Assembly (NCBI GenBank): GCA_016125495.1
Contig: WGLQ01000006.1
Span: forward strand, 29,076-93,075
Length of the DNA: 64,000 bases
From: Hyphomicrobiales bacterium
GTDB lineage: Bacteria > Pseudomonadota > Alphaproteobacteria > Rhizobiales > RI-29
Direction of reading: 5' to 3'
This document shows, one piece after another, positions 54,401 through 62,283 of this stretch. The notes below the pieces were generated by a model, which saw only the letters and a list, made by a program, of their open reading frames with translations, had not been told where the DNA came from and did not search any database. Every line of letters starts with the position of its first letter. The first letter of the stretch is position 1. The position numbers and the translations under genes are program-made.

Positions 54401-56005
54401 AAGTCCGATGCGGGCATCTGGTCACTGACCGGCGCGCATGATTTCTCGACCTCCGCGACGGTGACCGGCGGCACGCTCGATCTCGCAAACGGGAGTTCGG
54501 TGACGACGCCGCTCTTCGGCAATTCGGCAAATCTCTCCGTTGCGGGCCCCGGCGCGGTCGGCGGCGCCACCATCGACGGAAATTTCACGCAGACCGCCGC
54601 CGGCACGTTCATGGTCGACGTCGATGTGGCCGCCGGCACCGGCGATCTCTTGACGGTCGGCGGCACGGCGTCGCTCGCCGGCACCGTCCAGGTGAATTTC
54701 CTCAACCCCGCGGACGTCGCCCGGCAGGTCACCATCCTGACGGCTGCCGGTGGGGCGACGGACAACGGCCTCGCACTCGCGCCGCTCAGCCCGGCGGTGG
54801 TGGCGGAGTTGCTCTATCCCAACGCCAACGACGTCGTCCTCGGCTACACCATCGATTTTACTCCAGAGTCGCCGCCCCCACCCCCGGGACCGGTCGACCC
54901 GACCCTGCTCGGCACCAACGGCCTCAATGGGCGCCAGATGGCAATCGGCGAGGCACTCAATCAGAGTCTCATGAGCGGCGGGGGAACGCTCTGGCCGATG
55001 CTGAACGCGTTGTTGAACGGCGTGACGAACCTGCCGGATTATCTCGCCGCGCTCGATCAGCTCTCGCCTGAAACGATCCTCGACAACCAGACATCGACGA
55101 CGCTCGGCGCGGGGGAGTTCGCGGGCAATCTCCTCTCCTGCCGGATGGCTGGTGGCAGTTTCACCGCCATCAGCGAAGGCGAATGCCTGTGGGTGCGCCC
55201 GGAAGGCCGCATGTTCGATCGTGACGGCGGCACCGATACGATCGGCTTCGAGGAGCGGGTCGCATCGATCTCGGCGGGCGCGCAGCTCGCGCTGATGCCC
55301 GATTGGTTCGTCGGCCTCGCCCTCGGTTATGAGACCACCTCCCTCGAGACCGATGCCGGAGCCTCGAGCGACGGGGAGCGTTTCCAGGTCGGCGGCGCGC
55401 TCAAATATCAGTCCGGACCGCTGCTGCTGGCGGCCACCGCCACGGGCGGTAAGACGAATTACGAAACCGCGCGTTCGATCAACTTCGGCGGCTTCACGGG
55501 CGTGGCGACCTCGGAGCACGATGTCACCTATCTCGCCGGCCAATTGCGGGCCGCCTATCTGATCGACCTCGGCGGCTGGGTCGCCAAGCCCCTCGTCGAC
55601 GTCAATGTGACGCATCTCGAGCGGGACGCGATCGCCGAGAGCGGCGCGGGCGCGGCCAATCTCAATATTGCCAGCGCTAGCGACACGATCTTCTCCATCG
55701 CACCCGCAATCGAATTCAGCGCCGAATTGCGCCAGGGCGACGCCGTCATGCGGCCGTTCCTCAAGGCCGGCGTCACCTTCTACGACGACAGCGAGCAAAC
55801 CCTGACGGCCAGCTTCGCAGGCGCCCCGGCGGGCACGGGCGAATTCACCATCCGCAGCTCCTTCGACGATGTCGTGGCCGATATCGAAGCCGGTATCACC
55901 GCGATCCACGACGACGGCACGACCCTCAGTTTCGCCTACGAGGGCCACATCGGCGAGACTTCGGCGCAGCATGGGCTGATGCTGAAGGGCAGTTTGCGCT
56001 ACTGA
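51410..56005 (+). CDS. autotransporter (type Va) with tandem 49-residue passenger repeats
   Basis: A 1531-aa outer-membrane secreted protein. The start MSSVMSNGPLERARKL has GGGGGAAGC before it and gives a long signal peptide ending near RRADAAGI. The passenger (residues about 50-1150) is beta-helix-like, with about fifteen repeats containing ITATGAVQGG, GIFARNYGSG and LTIEAAAVTGT (from about residue 164 to 885). A Pro-rich linker (PESPPPPPGP) precedes the C-terminal barrel from about residue 1255 (LWVRPEGRMFDRDGG, VGLALGYET, LMLKGSLRY), whose last residue is aromatic as usual. Probably a surface adhesin. Confidence 0.93.
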   Translation: MSSVMSNGPLERARKLEVRSRLLLTTALVIPSLISYGGRRADAAGICVNTGGSTYLCSGAGTASETINANNAAVTFDTGATIDTRGSGGNAITITGNGAISLTNTVGGTIGATGYGIAGSLRGVDIRSNGNDGATPGSVSVVTTLGILGGQHGLLAANYGGGTLTIEAATVTGTSNLGIWTLNYGTNLAITATGTVGGGSAGITSRNFGSGALTIEAAAVTGGGGPGIYAVNRGTDLAITTTGAVAGTVDGIFARNYGSGTLTIEAAAVTGTSRYGIFARNEGTDLAITATGAVQGGTHGIFARNTGSGALTIEAAAVTGTSGRGIYARNDGTNLAITATGAVQGGTDGVFARNDGSGALTIEAAAVTGTSRYGISAQNRGTNLAITATGAVQGGSAGIFARNYGSGTLTIEAAAVTGTANQGIDARNQGTDLGITATGTVQGGAHGIFARNYGSGTLTIEAAAVTGTSFLGIYARNSVAGSGLAITATGAVQGGTHGIFAHNSGTGAVTIDAAAVTGTSGRGIYARNDGTNLAITATGTVEGGNYGIYAKTYAGALTIAAADVTATARAGISAWSERSGTGVAITATGTVEGATRGIAARNEGSGALTIETAAVTGTSSIGIDAYNSEHGTSLGITATGAVQGGTGGLSARNYGRGTLTIEAATVTGTNGRGIYARNNGTNLAITATGAVQGGIDGIVARNDGRGALTIEAAAVTGTILTGINVCNCDQGTDLGITATGTVQGASYGIYARNYGSGALTIEARAVTGSIRNGISAQNFDGTDLGITATGAVQGGTHGISARNYGTGAMTIDAAAVTGTSGRGIYARNYGTDLGITATGAVQGGMHGIFARNYGSGALTIEVAAVTGTSGYGIYGFSANTTTISVTGDVNGGTDGIRLISNGATEINVASGASVTGGTYSINTNFKSASMDTVNLDGVLNGKALLGAGDDMLRLTPTAGFGVGTLVDGGADNDSIALTGTGSGTLDGAVHTNFEVLVKSDAGIWSLTGAHDFSTSATVTGGTLDLANGSSVTTPLFGNSANLSVAGPGAVGGATIDGNFTQTAAGTFMVDVDVAAGTGDLLTVGGTASLAGTVQVNFLNPADVARQVTILTAAGGATDNGLALAPLSPAVVAELLYPNANDVVLGYTIDFTPESPPPPPGPVDPTLLGTNGLNGRQMAIGEALNQSLMSGGGTLWPMLNALLNGVTNLPDYLAALDQLSPETILDNQTSTTLGAGEFAGNLLSCRMAGGSFTAISEGECLWVRPEGRMFDRDGGTDTIGFEERVASISAGAQLALMPDWFVGLALGYETTSLETDAGASSDGERFQVGGALKYQSGPLLLAATATGGKTNYETARSINFGGFTGVATSEHDVTYLAGQLRAAYLIDLGGWVAKPLVDVNVTHLERDAIAESGAGAANLNIASASDTIFSIAPAIEFSAELRQGDAVMRPFLKAGVTFYDDSEQTLTASFAGAPAGTGEFTIRSSFDDVVADIEAGITAIHDDGTTLSFAYEGHIGETSAQHGLMLKGSLRY
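51899..54055 (+). repeat. about fifteen tandem ~147-bp repeats in the autotransporter gene
   Basis: The unit begins with CTGACCATCGAGG and encodes about 49 residues. Spacing is exactly 147 bp between copies measured at 52262, 52409 and 52556; a few copies carry 3-12 bp insertions. Fifteen occurrences of the L/V/M-TI-(E/D/A) core were counted. The period is a multiple of three, so loss or gain of whole units keeps the reading frame. Confidence 0.9.
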
Positions 56006-56029
56006 CGCAAGAGGCAGCGCCGACGACGC

Positions 56030-56054
56030 GCGGAGGAGGCCAAGGCCTCCCCGC
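56030..56054. terminator. bidirectional terminator-like hairpin after the autotransporter
   Basis: GCGG-A-GGAGG and CCTCC-CCGC arms enclose a CCAAGG loop, 25 bp after the autotransporter stop and 25 bp before the end of the convergent IalB gene. No clear T-run is seen. Confidence 0.4.
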
Positions 56055-56078
56055 ACAGCAGCACCGGACGCTACGAGT

Positions 56079-56648
56079 TCAGTCCCTTGCGGCGACGCGC
56101 GCCCTGACGACCTCGCTTTCCCGCGCGAAGCCCTGCAGGCCGAGGCCGACGCGGATCGGTTCGCCGGAGACGGCGCGAAAATCGACGCTGAGGGATTGCC
56201 CACTCGCCAAAACGGTGAGGAAATCCTCACTGACATGCACGGTGGCCGCGCAGCCCTGGCGATCACACGTCTGGATCGCGCCTCTGGCCGCCACGGCGGG
56301 TTCCTTCGCGCCCTCCTTGAAGACGCCGATGGTCACTCCGGCCGGCAAGTCCAGTCCAACCGGCAGGCGGAAAAAGAAATAGGGAACCCCACCGACCGGA
56401 TAGCGCATCTGGGCGGCGATGAGCAGCGCCCGCTGCTCGCCCTTCTTGACGAAGATCTGCTGCACCAGACGGCAGCCCAGCAATCTCTTCGCGTTGTCCC
56501 GTATGCAGATCGAGGCCCACACCGGGCTCGACGGATCGGCCCCTTTCGGGGCATTTTCCTCGGCCGCGCCGACCGAGCCGAAGCACCCCGCCAGCGCGAC
56601 CACACCAGCAGCGAACGCCTTGTGCGTCAAATTCAGACTGAACCTCAA
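56079..56648 (-). CDS. invasion-associated locus B (IalB) family protein
   Basis: A 189-aa exported protein. It starts at a TTG (56648) with a G-rich stretch upstream; the signal peptide is NLTHKAFAAGVVALAGCFGSVGAAE. Conserved features are VWASICIRDNAKRLLGCRLVQQIF, RLPVGLDLPAGVTIGVFKEG and IQTCDRQGCAATVHVSEDFL; the cysteines fit disulfides in this family. IalB-like proteins are common in Hyphomicrobiales; the original member affects erythrocyte invasion by Bartonella, but most have no known role. It is convergent with the autotransporter. Confidence 0.85.
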   Translation of the reverse strand: MRFSLNLTHKAFAAGVVALAGCFGSVGAAEENAPKGADPSSPVWASICIRDNAKRLLGCRLVQQIFVKKGEQRALLIAAQMRYPVGGVPYFFFRLPVGLDLPAGVTIGVFKEGAKEPAVAARGAIQTCDRQGCAATVHVSEDFLTVLASGQSLSVDFRAVSGEPIRVGLGLQGFARESEVVRARVAARD

Positions 56649-56737
56649 GGCACCCCCCGCAGCAACGCGAATATGGACGGTGAGGTTAGCATGCGACGCG
56701 ATTTGTGGCGAACATCAACCGAGATCGAGACGCAACA

Positions 56738-57619
56738 CTAGCGCCCGTAACGGCGCATGTGCCGTACGTGCCAGAACAGCATGAGCCCGACACTGAGAAC
56801 GACGACCAGTGCCAGCACGACGCCTGCGACGGCCAGGCGTGACGTGCCCGCCGAGCGAAGCGACAGCCACATCAGGACCGGCAGAGTCTGGGTGTCACGT
56901 GTGGTCAGGAACAGCGCCATGACGAACTCGTTCAGCGAGATCACGAAGGCAAAGAGCGCGCTGGAGATCAACCCCGTCGACACGGCCGGAACGACGATCT
57001 GGAGGAATGTCTGCACCGGTCTGCCGCCGAGGTCGTAGGAGGCCTCGATGATCTGGGTGTCGACGGTCTTGAAGGTCGCCTCCATGAGCATGAAGACGAG
57101 CGGCATCGCCCAGAGGGAATGGGCCGCGACCACGAGATAGACCGAGCCGTACGCCGGCACGCCGAACACCTCGAAACCGCCGTAGACGATCGCGACCCCG
57201 AGCCCGAGCACGACCCCCGGCATGAAGAGCGGAAACAGCAGCAGCAGATAGAGCAACCCCCGCATGGGAAAGCTGTAGCGAAAGAAGACCCATGCGGCCG
57301 AGACGCCCGCCAGCACCGACACCAGCGTCGTCAGGCTCGCGATGATGACGCTGTTCCAGAGTGCGCTCCTGTACTGCGGGCTCGACGCGACGTCCTCGTA
57401 CCAGCGAAGCGACCAGGATTTGATCGGAAAGCGGATGATGTTGCCGTCGTTGAACGACATCACCAACGTCACCAGAATCGGGATGAGAATGTAGACCGAG
57501 ATCGAGACGAGAAAGAGTGCCCCCGCCAAATTCAGCGCGCGGTCCATGAGGATGGCGCCCCGCTGGTTCCCCGCGTTGGCGAGGCTCGTGGCCTGCCGGT
57601 TCACCGTGCGCTCAGCCAT
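56738..57619 (-). CDS. Pot-type ABC transporter permease (PotC-like)
   Basis: A 293-aa inner-membrane permease with six helices. The EAA-type loop is IIEASYDLGGRPVQTFLQIVVPAVSTG. It has SFNDGNIIRFPIKSWSLRWYED, typical of PotC-like subunits. Its start overlaps the end of the preceding permease gene by 8 bp, so translation is coupled. It is the last gene of the potDABC-ordered operon. Transported substrate is probably a polyamine-like or quaternary amine compound. Confidence 0.92.
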   Translation of the reverse strand: MAERTVNRQATSLANAGNQRGAILMDRALNLAGALFLVSISVYILIPILVTLVMSFNDGNIIRFPIKSWSLRWYEDVASSPQYRSALWNSVIIASLTTLVSVLAGVSAAWVFFRYSFPMRGLLYLLLLFPLFMPGVVLGLGVAIVYGGFEVFGVPAYGSVYLVVAAHSLWAMPLVFMLMEATFKTVDTQIIEASYDLGGRPVQTFLQIVVPAVSTGLISSALFAFVISLNEFVMALFLTTRDTQTLPVLMWLSLRSAGTSRLAVAGVVLALVVVLSVGLMLFWHVRHMRRYGR

Positions 57620-58508
57620 GGAGGTTCGTCTTCTTGGGTGACAGGAGACGCAGCGTCACGATCACGAGCGCGACCACCACCGCAAGGAAGATGGAAAACG
57701 CCGAGGCCATCGGCCAGTTCGACTTGCCGAGCATCTGCTCCTGGATCAGGAAACCGATCGTCCAGAGATTGTTCGGCCCGAGCGCCGTCGGCGTTGCATA
57801 AATCCCCATCGACCAGATGAAGGCCTGGGAGAATGCCGCCACCACACCGATCCAGGTGACCGGGAGCAGCACGCGCCGGAAGGTCGTGAAGGGCGTTGCT
57901 CCGAGATCGGCACTCGCATCGAGCAGGCGCTTGTCGGTGCCGTCGAAGATCGAGAGCATGATGAAAAAGCAGAACGCGATGTTGATGTAGACGAGGCCAA
58001 CCAGAGCCGCGAACTCGGTGTACATCAGGCTCGTCTTCTCCGTGACGAGCCCCGCGCCATAGAGCGCGTAGGACAAGAGGCCGTTCTTCGGAAAGAACAT
58101 CCACCATCCGAAGATCACGGCGATCTCGGAGATGAGCAGTGGACAGAGCGCGAGCGCGATGAACATGAGGCGCCACCTGCTCGGCTTCAGCCAAACCAGC
58201 ATGGCGAAGGTATAGGAAATGCACACCGTCACGCATGACGCAACCAGCGCCAGCACGACCGTGTTCATGATCGCCGCACGGAACACGTTGTCGCGCACGA
58301 GACGCGCATAATGGTCGAACGTGAATCCCTCGGTGTAGAGCTTGGGAGGGATCCACTCGTTGAAACTCATGCGGAACATCGTGGCGAGCGGCACGGTGAA
58401 AAACACGATGACGAGCAGCAGTGCCGGCATCATGAGCAGCCAGGGCACGAGCGCCACTCCGCCCCCGGGCCTCGTCGCGTTCGGTTCGCTCTTGCCCTCT
58501 CCAGCCAT
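57612..58508 (-). CDS. Pot-type ABC transporter permease (PotB-like)
   Basis: A 298-aa permease. It starts MAGEGKSEPNATRPGGG, chosen because the open frame upstream overlaps the ATPase gene in another frame. Six helices include VALVPWLLMMPALLLVIVFFTVPLATMFRMSFNEW, and the EAA loop is LLDASADLGATPFTTFRRVLLPVTWIG. Its stop overlaps the PotC-like start. Two bp separate it from the ATPase gene. Confidence 0.92.
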   Translation of the reverse strand: MAGEGKSEPNATRPGGGVALVPWLLMMPALLLVIVFFTVPLATMFRMSFNEWIPPKLYTEGFTFDHYARLVRDNVFRAAIMNTVVLALVASCVTVCISYTFAMLVWLKPSRWRLMFIALALCPLLISEIAVIFGWWMFFPKNGLLSYALYGAGLVTEKTSLMYTEFAALVGLVYINIAFCFFIMLSIFDGTDKRLLDASADLGATPFTTFRRVLLPVTWIGVVAAFSQAFIWSMGIYATPTALGPNNLWTIGFLIQEQMLGKSNWPMASAFSIFLAVVVALVIVTLRLLSPKKTNLHG

Positions 58509-58510
58509 CG

Positions 58511-59641
58511 TCACGCCGACTGGTAGATGCAGCTGTCGCCGCGATAGATGCACATTTCGCCGTTGCCCCATCCGAGTTCCACGACATCGCCGACCGCGTG
58601 GGCGCGCGTTCCATAAACGTCGAAGAAAACCTCCGAGGCACCGATACTCGCATGATAGCGATAGGCCTCTCCGAGAAATTCGACGACATCGACAGGGATT
58701 CGAAGGCGGTTCGGGCACTCGGCCGCCGCGCCGCCGTGCTTGAAGCAGCTCGGGCGCACGTAGAGGCGGCAGGGGCCCGAGCACTCGGCGTTCGACAGCG
58801 TCAGATCGAGTTCCGCACCCGACGTGTCACGGTATTTCCCCCCAATACACTCCATGTCGAGCCGGCAGGACTCGCCAATGAAGCTGAAAATGAACTCGTT
58901 GGCCGGACGCCGAAAGACCTCCTCCGGCGTGTCGCACTGCTCGATGCTGCCCCGGTTCATGACGGCGACACGGGTGGAAAGCGCCGTTGCTTCGCCCTGG
59001 TCGTGCGTCACGAAAATCGCTGTGAAGCCGAGGCGCTCGTGCAGCCGCTTTATCTCCGTTCTGAGCTGCAGACGGAGTGCCAGGTCGAGCGCCGACAGCG
59101 GTTCGTCGAACAGCAGGATCGAGGGCTTGACGACGATCGAACGGGCGAGCGCCACGCGCTGCTTCTGGCCACCCGACATCTGTGACGGATATCGTCCCTC
59201 GAGTCCGGACAGGCGCACGATCTCGAGAACGGAGGCAACGCGCTCGGCGATCTCACCCGCCGGCACCTTCCGCAATTTCAATCCGTAAGCGACGTTCTCG
59301 GAGACCGTCATATGGGGAAAGAGCGCGCCACTCTGAAAAATCGTTGCCGTATCGCGGCCATACGCCGGTACGCGCTCCACACGACGCCCATCGATCCTGA
59401 TGGCTCCGGAGGTCGGGCGCTCGAAGCCACCGATCAGTCTGAGGGCCGTGGTCTTGCCGGAGCCGGACGGCCCGAGGAGTGTCATGAACTCTCCACGCCC
59501 GACCTCGAGGTCGAGGTTCCTGGCGGCGACCACGGAGCCGTAGAACTTCGAAACCCCCTCGAGTTCCAGGGCCGGCAATTCGCCGGTCGGTCCGCGCGTT
59601 CGTGCGGTAACGCGCCCGGCAACGATCGAATGACGGTTCAC
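58511..59641 (-). CDS. Pot-type ABC transporter ATP-binding protein (PotA-like)
   Basis: About 376 aa. Walker A is LGPSGSGKTTALR, the signature is MSGGQKQRVALARSI, Walker B is ILLFDEPLSALD, and the H-loop is FVTHDQGEA. The C-terminal regulatory TOBE-like domain is present (RLYVRPSCFKHGG onward) and is typical of the PotA/spermidine subfamily. The preferred start is the GTG at 59641, with GGAG upstream; the open frame to 59806 overlaps the substrate-binding gene's end and is not family-like. Confidence 0.93.
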   Translation of the reverse strand: MNRHSIVAGRVTARTRGPTGELPALELEGVSKFYGSVVAARNLDLEVGRGEFMTLLGPSGSGKTTALRLIGGFERPTSGAIRIDGRRVERVPAYGRDTATIFQSGALFPHMTVSENVAYGLKLRKVPAGEIAERVASVLEIVRLSGLEGRYPSQMSGGQKQRVALARSIVVKPSILLFDEPLSALDLALRLQLRTEIKRLHERLGFTAIFVTHDQGEATALSTRVAVMNRGSIEQCDTPEEVFRRPANEFIFSFIGESCRLDMECIGGKYRDTSGAELDLTLSNAECSGPCRLYVRPSCFKHGGAAAECPNRLRIPVDVVEFLGEAYRYHASIGASEVFFDVYGTRAHAVGDVVELGWGNGEMCIYRGDSCIYQSA

Positions 59642-59727
59642 CCAGACCTGCTCCACTGCTTTGCGCTCGATGGCCCGAGGCTTCGTGCAAGCCGGCCCCA
59701 CCCGGCCTACACGCGCGGCGCCCCGTC

Positions 59728-60936
59728 TCAGTTGGCGGTCGTCTTGACGACGGTCTCCTTGAAGCGGTTCTCCATTGCCTCCCAGCTGGCCGTGATCTTG
59801 TCCCAACCATCCATGGTGATGATGTTGAACTTACCACGCAATTCGTCGTTCGAGCTCGGGTAGTCCTGCTGCCAATGCGGCGGCACCGCGATGTCTTGGC
59901 GCGACATGTACACCAGGGACTTGTTGATGAACGACTCCTGCACTTCCTTTTCGAGAATAAAATTCAGGAAGGTGTCCGCGAGGTCGCCGTGCCTGGTGCC
60001 CCGCACCTTGAAGAACCAGTCCGTCCAGGCCGAGGTCCCTTCCTTCGGGATCGTGATGAAATACTCGTCCGGCTGGTTCTCGATGTAGGTGTAGGCGTCC
60101 GTCGAATACGTCACTCCGGCGTCCGCCTCCTCCTGGTTGAGGATGTTCGCCTGCTCGGCGCCGTCCTTGAACCAGCGCGCGACCTTGAGCTTGTCGAGCT
60201 TTTCATAGAGCGGCAGCGCGAGGTCCGGCCAGCCGTAGAGCTCCGACAGCCCTGGTGCCGCGGACGAAACGATGGCCGGCAGTGACAGCGACCACCACCA
60301 GGTTCCGGCATCCAGCGTCACCTTGCCGGCGAGCCTGTCGTCCCACATGATCTCCCACGAGTTCGCCTCGATGCCGAGCGACTTGCGCAGGATCAGCATG
60401 GGCGTGCCACCGCCGAACGGGACGCCGTGCATGCCGGCCTCCTTACTCCGCGTCTCGTAGAACCAGGGATAGACGCTCTCGAGGTTCGGCACCTTGGCGC
60501 GGTCGGTCTGCAGGAAAACCTTCTCGGCGAGCCCGGACGAGGAAATGTACTCGTCGCCGATCGTGATGTCGAACGGCGGGTTGTCCTCCGGCGCGGCCTT
60601 GATCTGGGTGATCATCTGGTCCCAACCGCCGACGGTTTCGACCTTCGTCTTGTAGCGGTCGTTGAATGCCGGGATGATGGTTTCACGAAACAGTTGCTCG
60701 TGATTGCCGGACCAGCTAACGACGATGAGCTGTTCGCCCGCGAAGGCCGATTGGGCGCTGGCCGGTGACGCGCGACCGATGATCATCGGAGATGCGATGA
60801 GCGAGGTACCCGCAAGGGCGAGACCCGACATCGACTTGAGCACATCGCGCCGGTTCGGAGCACCCTGGTCGCTGGTCGCCTGATTGGTGGTAGCGTCCGC
60901 CCGCGCGGACAGGTCGCTGGACACATCGTCAGCCAT
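59728..60936 (-). CDS. Pot-type ABC transporter substrate-binding protein (PotD-like)
   Basis: A 402-aa periplasmic binding protein. The N-terminal NRRDVLKSMSGLALAGTSLI resembles a Tat signal (twin arginine plus hydrophobic core), ending near ASAQ. The mature part is extracellular solute-binding type 1/PotD-like: LIVVSWSGNHEQLFRETIIPAFNDRYK, NPPFDITIGDEYISSSG and AGTWWWSLSLPAIV. An aromatic-rich cleft would suit cationic amines. It heads the operon and is divergent from the LysR gene. Confidence 0.92.
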   Translation of the reverse strand: MADDVSSDLSARADATTNQATSDQGAPNRRDVLKSMSGLALAGTSLIASPMIIGRASPASAQSAFAGEQLIVVSWSGNHEQLFRETIIPAFNDRYKTKVETVGGWDQMITQIKAAPEDNPPFDITIGDEYISSSGLAEKVFLQTDRAKVPNLESVYPWFYETRSKEAGMHGVPFGGGTPMLILRKSLGIEANSWEIMWDDRLAGKVTLDAGTWWWSLSLPAIVSSAAPGLSELYGWPDLALPLYEKLDKLKVARWFKDGAEQANILNQEEADAGVTYSTDAYTYIENQPDEYFITIPKEGTSAWTDWFFKVRGTRHGDLADTFLNFILEKEVQESFINKSLVYMSRQDIAVPPHWQQDYPSSNDELRGKFNIITMDGWDKITASWEAMENRFKETVVKTTAN

Positions 60937-61162
60937 GTTTTCCTCCCGAGCCAGGTCGGCTCAACGGCCATCCTATCGGTTTGTCGTTCGATGGCCTACG
61001 TTTTGATCAGTGCGACCTTGCCGCTTCCCGCTGGCGACGCGTCACAAATCGACGCCCCGCGACCGCTCTTGACGACTGTCGCATTCTGATGGAGGGGATC
61101 GTTACACATGGGCTACATGGCCTCAAGCAACGAATTTTGGCCGTTTTGGATGACGCACAGTT

Positions 61163-62068
61163 ATGTCAAAATTGAAACGGCAGTTGCCCCCTCTCGGAAC
61201 GCTCGTCGCCTTCGAGGCGGCCGCGCGGCTGGAGAGCTTCTCGCGCGCTGCCGAGGAGATCAACGTCACACAGGCGGCCGTCAGCCGGCAGATCCATCTT
61301 CTCGAGACGAGTCTGCGGTGCAGGCTATTCACGCGTCAGCACCGTTCCGTCAAGCTGACGCCGGAAGGGCGTGACTATCTGCACGTCGTCGTCCGCTCGC
61401 TGTCACACCTCGCCAACGCCACCCAGGAGCAGCGCCTCGCAAGTGCGGACCGCAGCCTTACGATCGGTTGCGACGAGACCGTGGCGCTCATGTGGCTCAT
61501 GCCCCGACTGACCGAATTCCGTAGCCGCGCCCGCGACGTGGCCATCCGTGTCGTCGTCAACAACGACGAGAGCGTGTGCCTCGCCTCGGACATCACCATA
61601 GCCATCCTGCATGGCGACGGACGCTGGTCGGAGCGCGAAAGCCGCATGATCATCGAGGACATCGTCGTTCCCGTCTGCAGCCCCTCCTACCTCGAAAGTC
61701 GCCCGAGGATCGAGCGCCCGGAGGACCTCGTCGAAGAGGATCTGCTCGACCTCGAGGACAACCACTGGCATTGGATCAATTGGAGGATTTGGCTCACGGA
61801 CCATGGCGTCAACTTGCCGTCGAGCCAGCGGAGGCTGACTTTCACGTCCTATCCCGCCATCCTCGAGGCCGCCCGCCTCGGCAACGGCATCGCGCTCGGC
61901 TGGAAGCAACTCCTGGTCGAGGATTTCGAGAGAGGCTCGCTCGTTCGCGTCGGTGACTGGCAAGTTCAGACCGGGCTCGGCTACTACCTCGCCTGGACGA
62001 GCCGCCGCCAGTTGACCCGTCTCGAGGCGGAGTTCTGCGTCTGGGCCGCGGTCGCCACGACGAGCTGA
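61163..62068 (+). CDS. LysR-family regulator (GcvA-like)
   Basis: A 301-aa protein. The N-terminal helix-turn-helix is LPPLGTLVAFEAAARLESFSRAAEEINVTQAAVSRQIHLLE, of the GcvA-type. The effector domain has TIGCDETVALMWLMPRL, VVNNDESVCLASDITIAILHGDGRW and NGIALGWKQLLVEDFERG. It is divergent from the PotD-like gene (226 bp) and 215 bp upstream of the second MttB-like gene, so it probably controls both. Confidence 0.92.
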   Translation: MSKLKRQLPPLGTLVAFEAAARLESFSRAAEEINVTQAAVSRQIHLLETSLRCRLFTRQHRSVKLTPEGRDYLHVVVRSLSHLANATQEQRLASADRSLTIGCDETVALMWLMPRLTEFRSRARDVAIRVVVNNDESVCLASDITIAILHGDGRWSERESRMIIEDIVVPVCSPSYLESRPRIERPEDLVEEDLLDLEDNHWHWINWRIWLTDHGVNLPSSQRRLTFTSYPAILEAARLGNGIALGWKQLLVEDFERGSLVRVGDWQVQTGLGYYLAWTSRRQLTRLEAEFCVWAAVATTS

Positions 62069-62283
62069 CGAGCCGGCCGACGCTCACGCGTTCGTTCGGA
62101 AACCCGGCTTCGTCGCGCCTTCTACGCATAACCAGAAGTTGGGCCATAGGACGAGTTTTTATCGTTTGATGGCCGAACTCGCGCCCGCCTACCATCCTGC
62201 CACAGGACGAAACCGGCATTTGCCTCCGGTAACCGCGATTCGGCTCCGGGTGGCGCGCGCCTCGATCACAGGATCTCCGCGAC

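Noticed and set aside
59728..60936. naming the substrate-binding protein as spermidine-specific PotD
   Set aside because: Family resemblance alone does not set the ligand; the neighbouring methyltransferase genes make a quaternary amine at least as likely.
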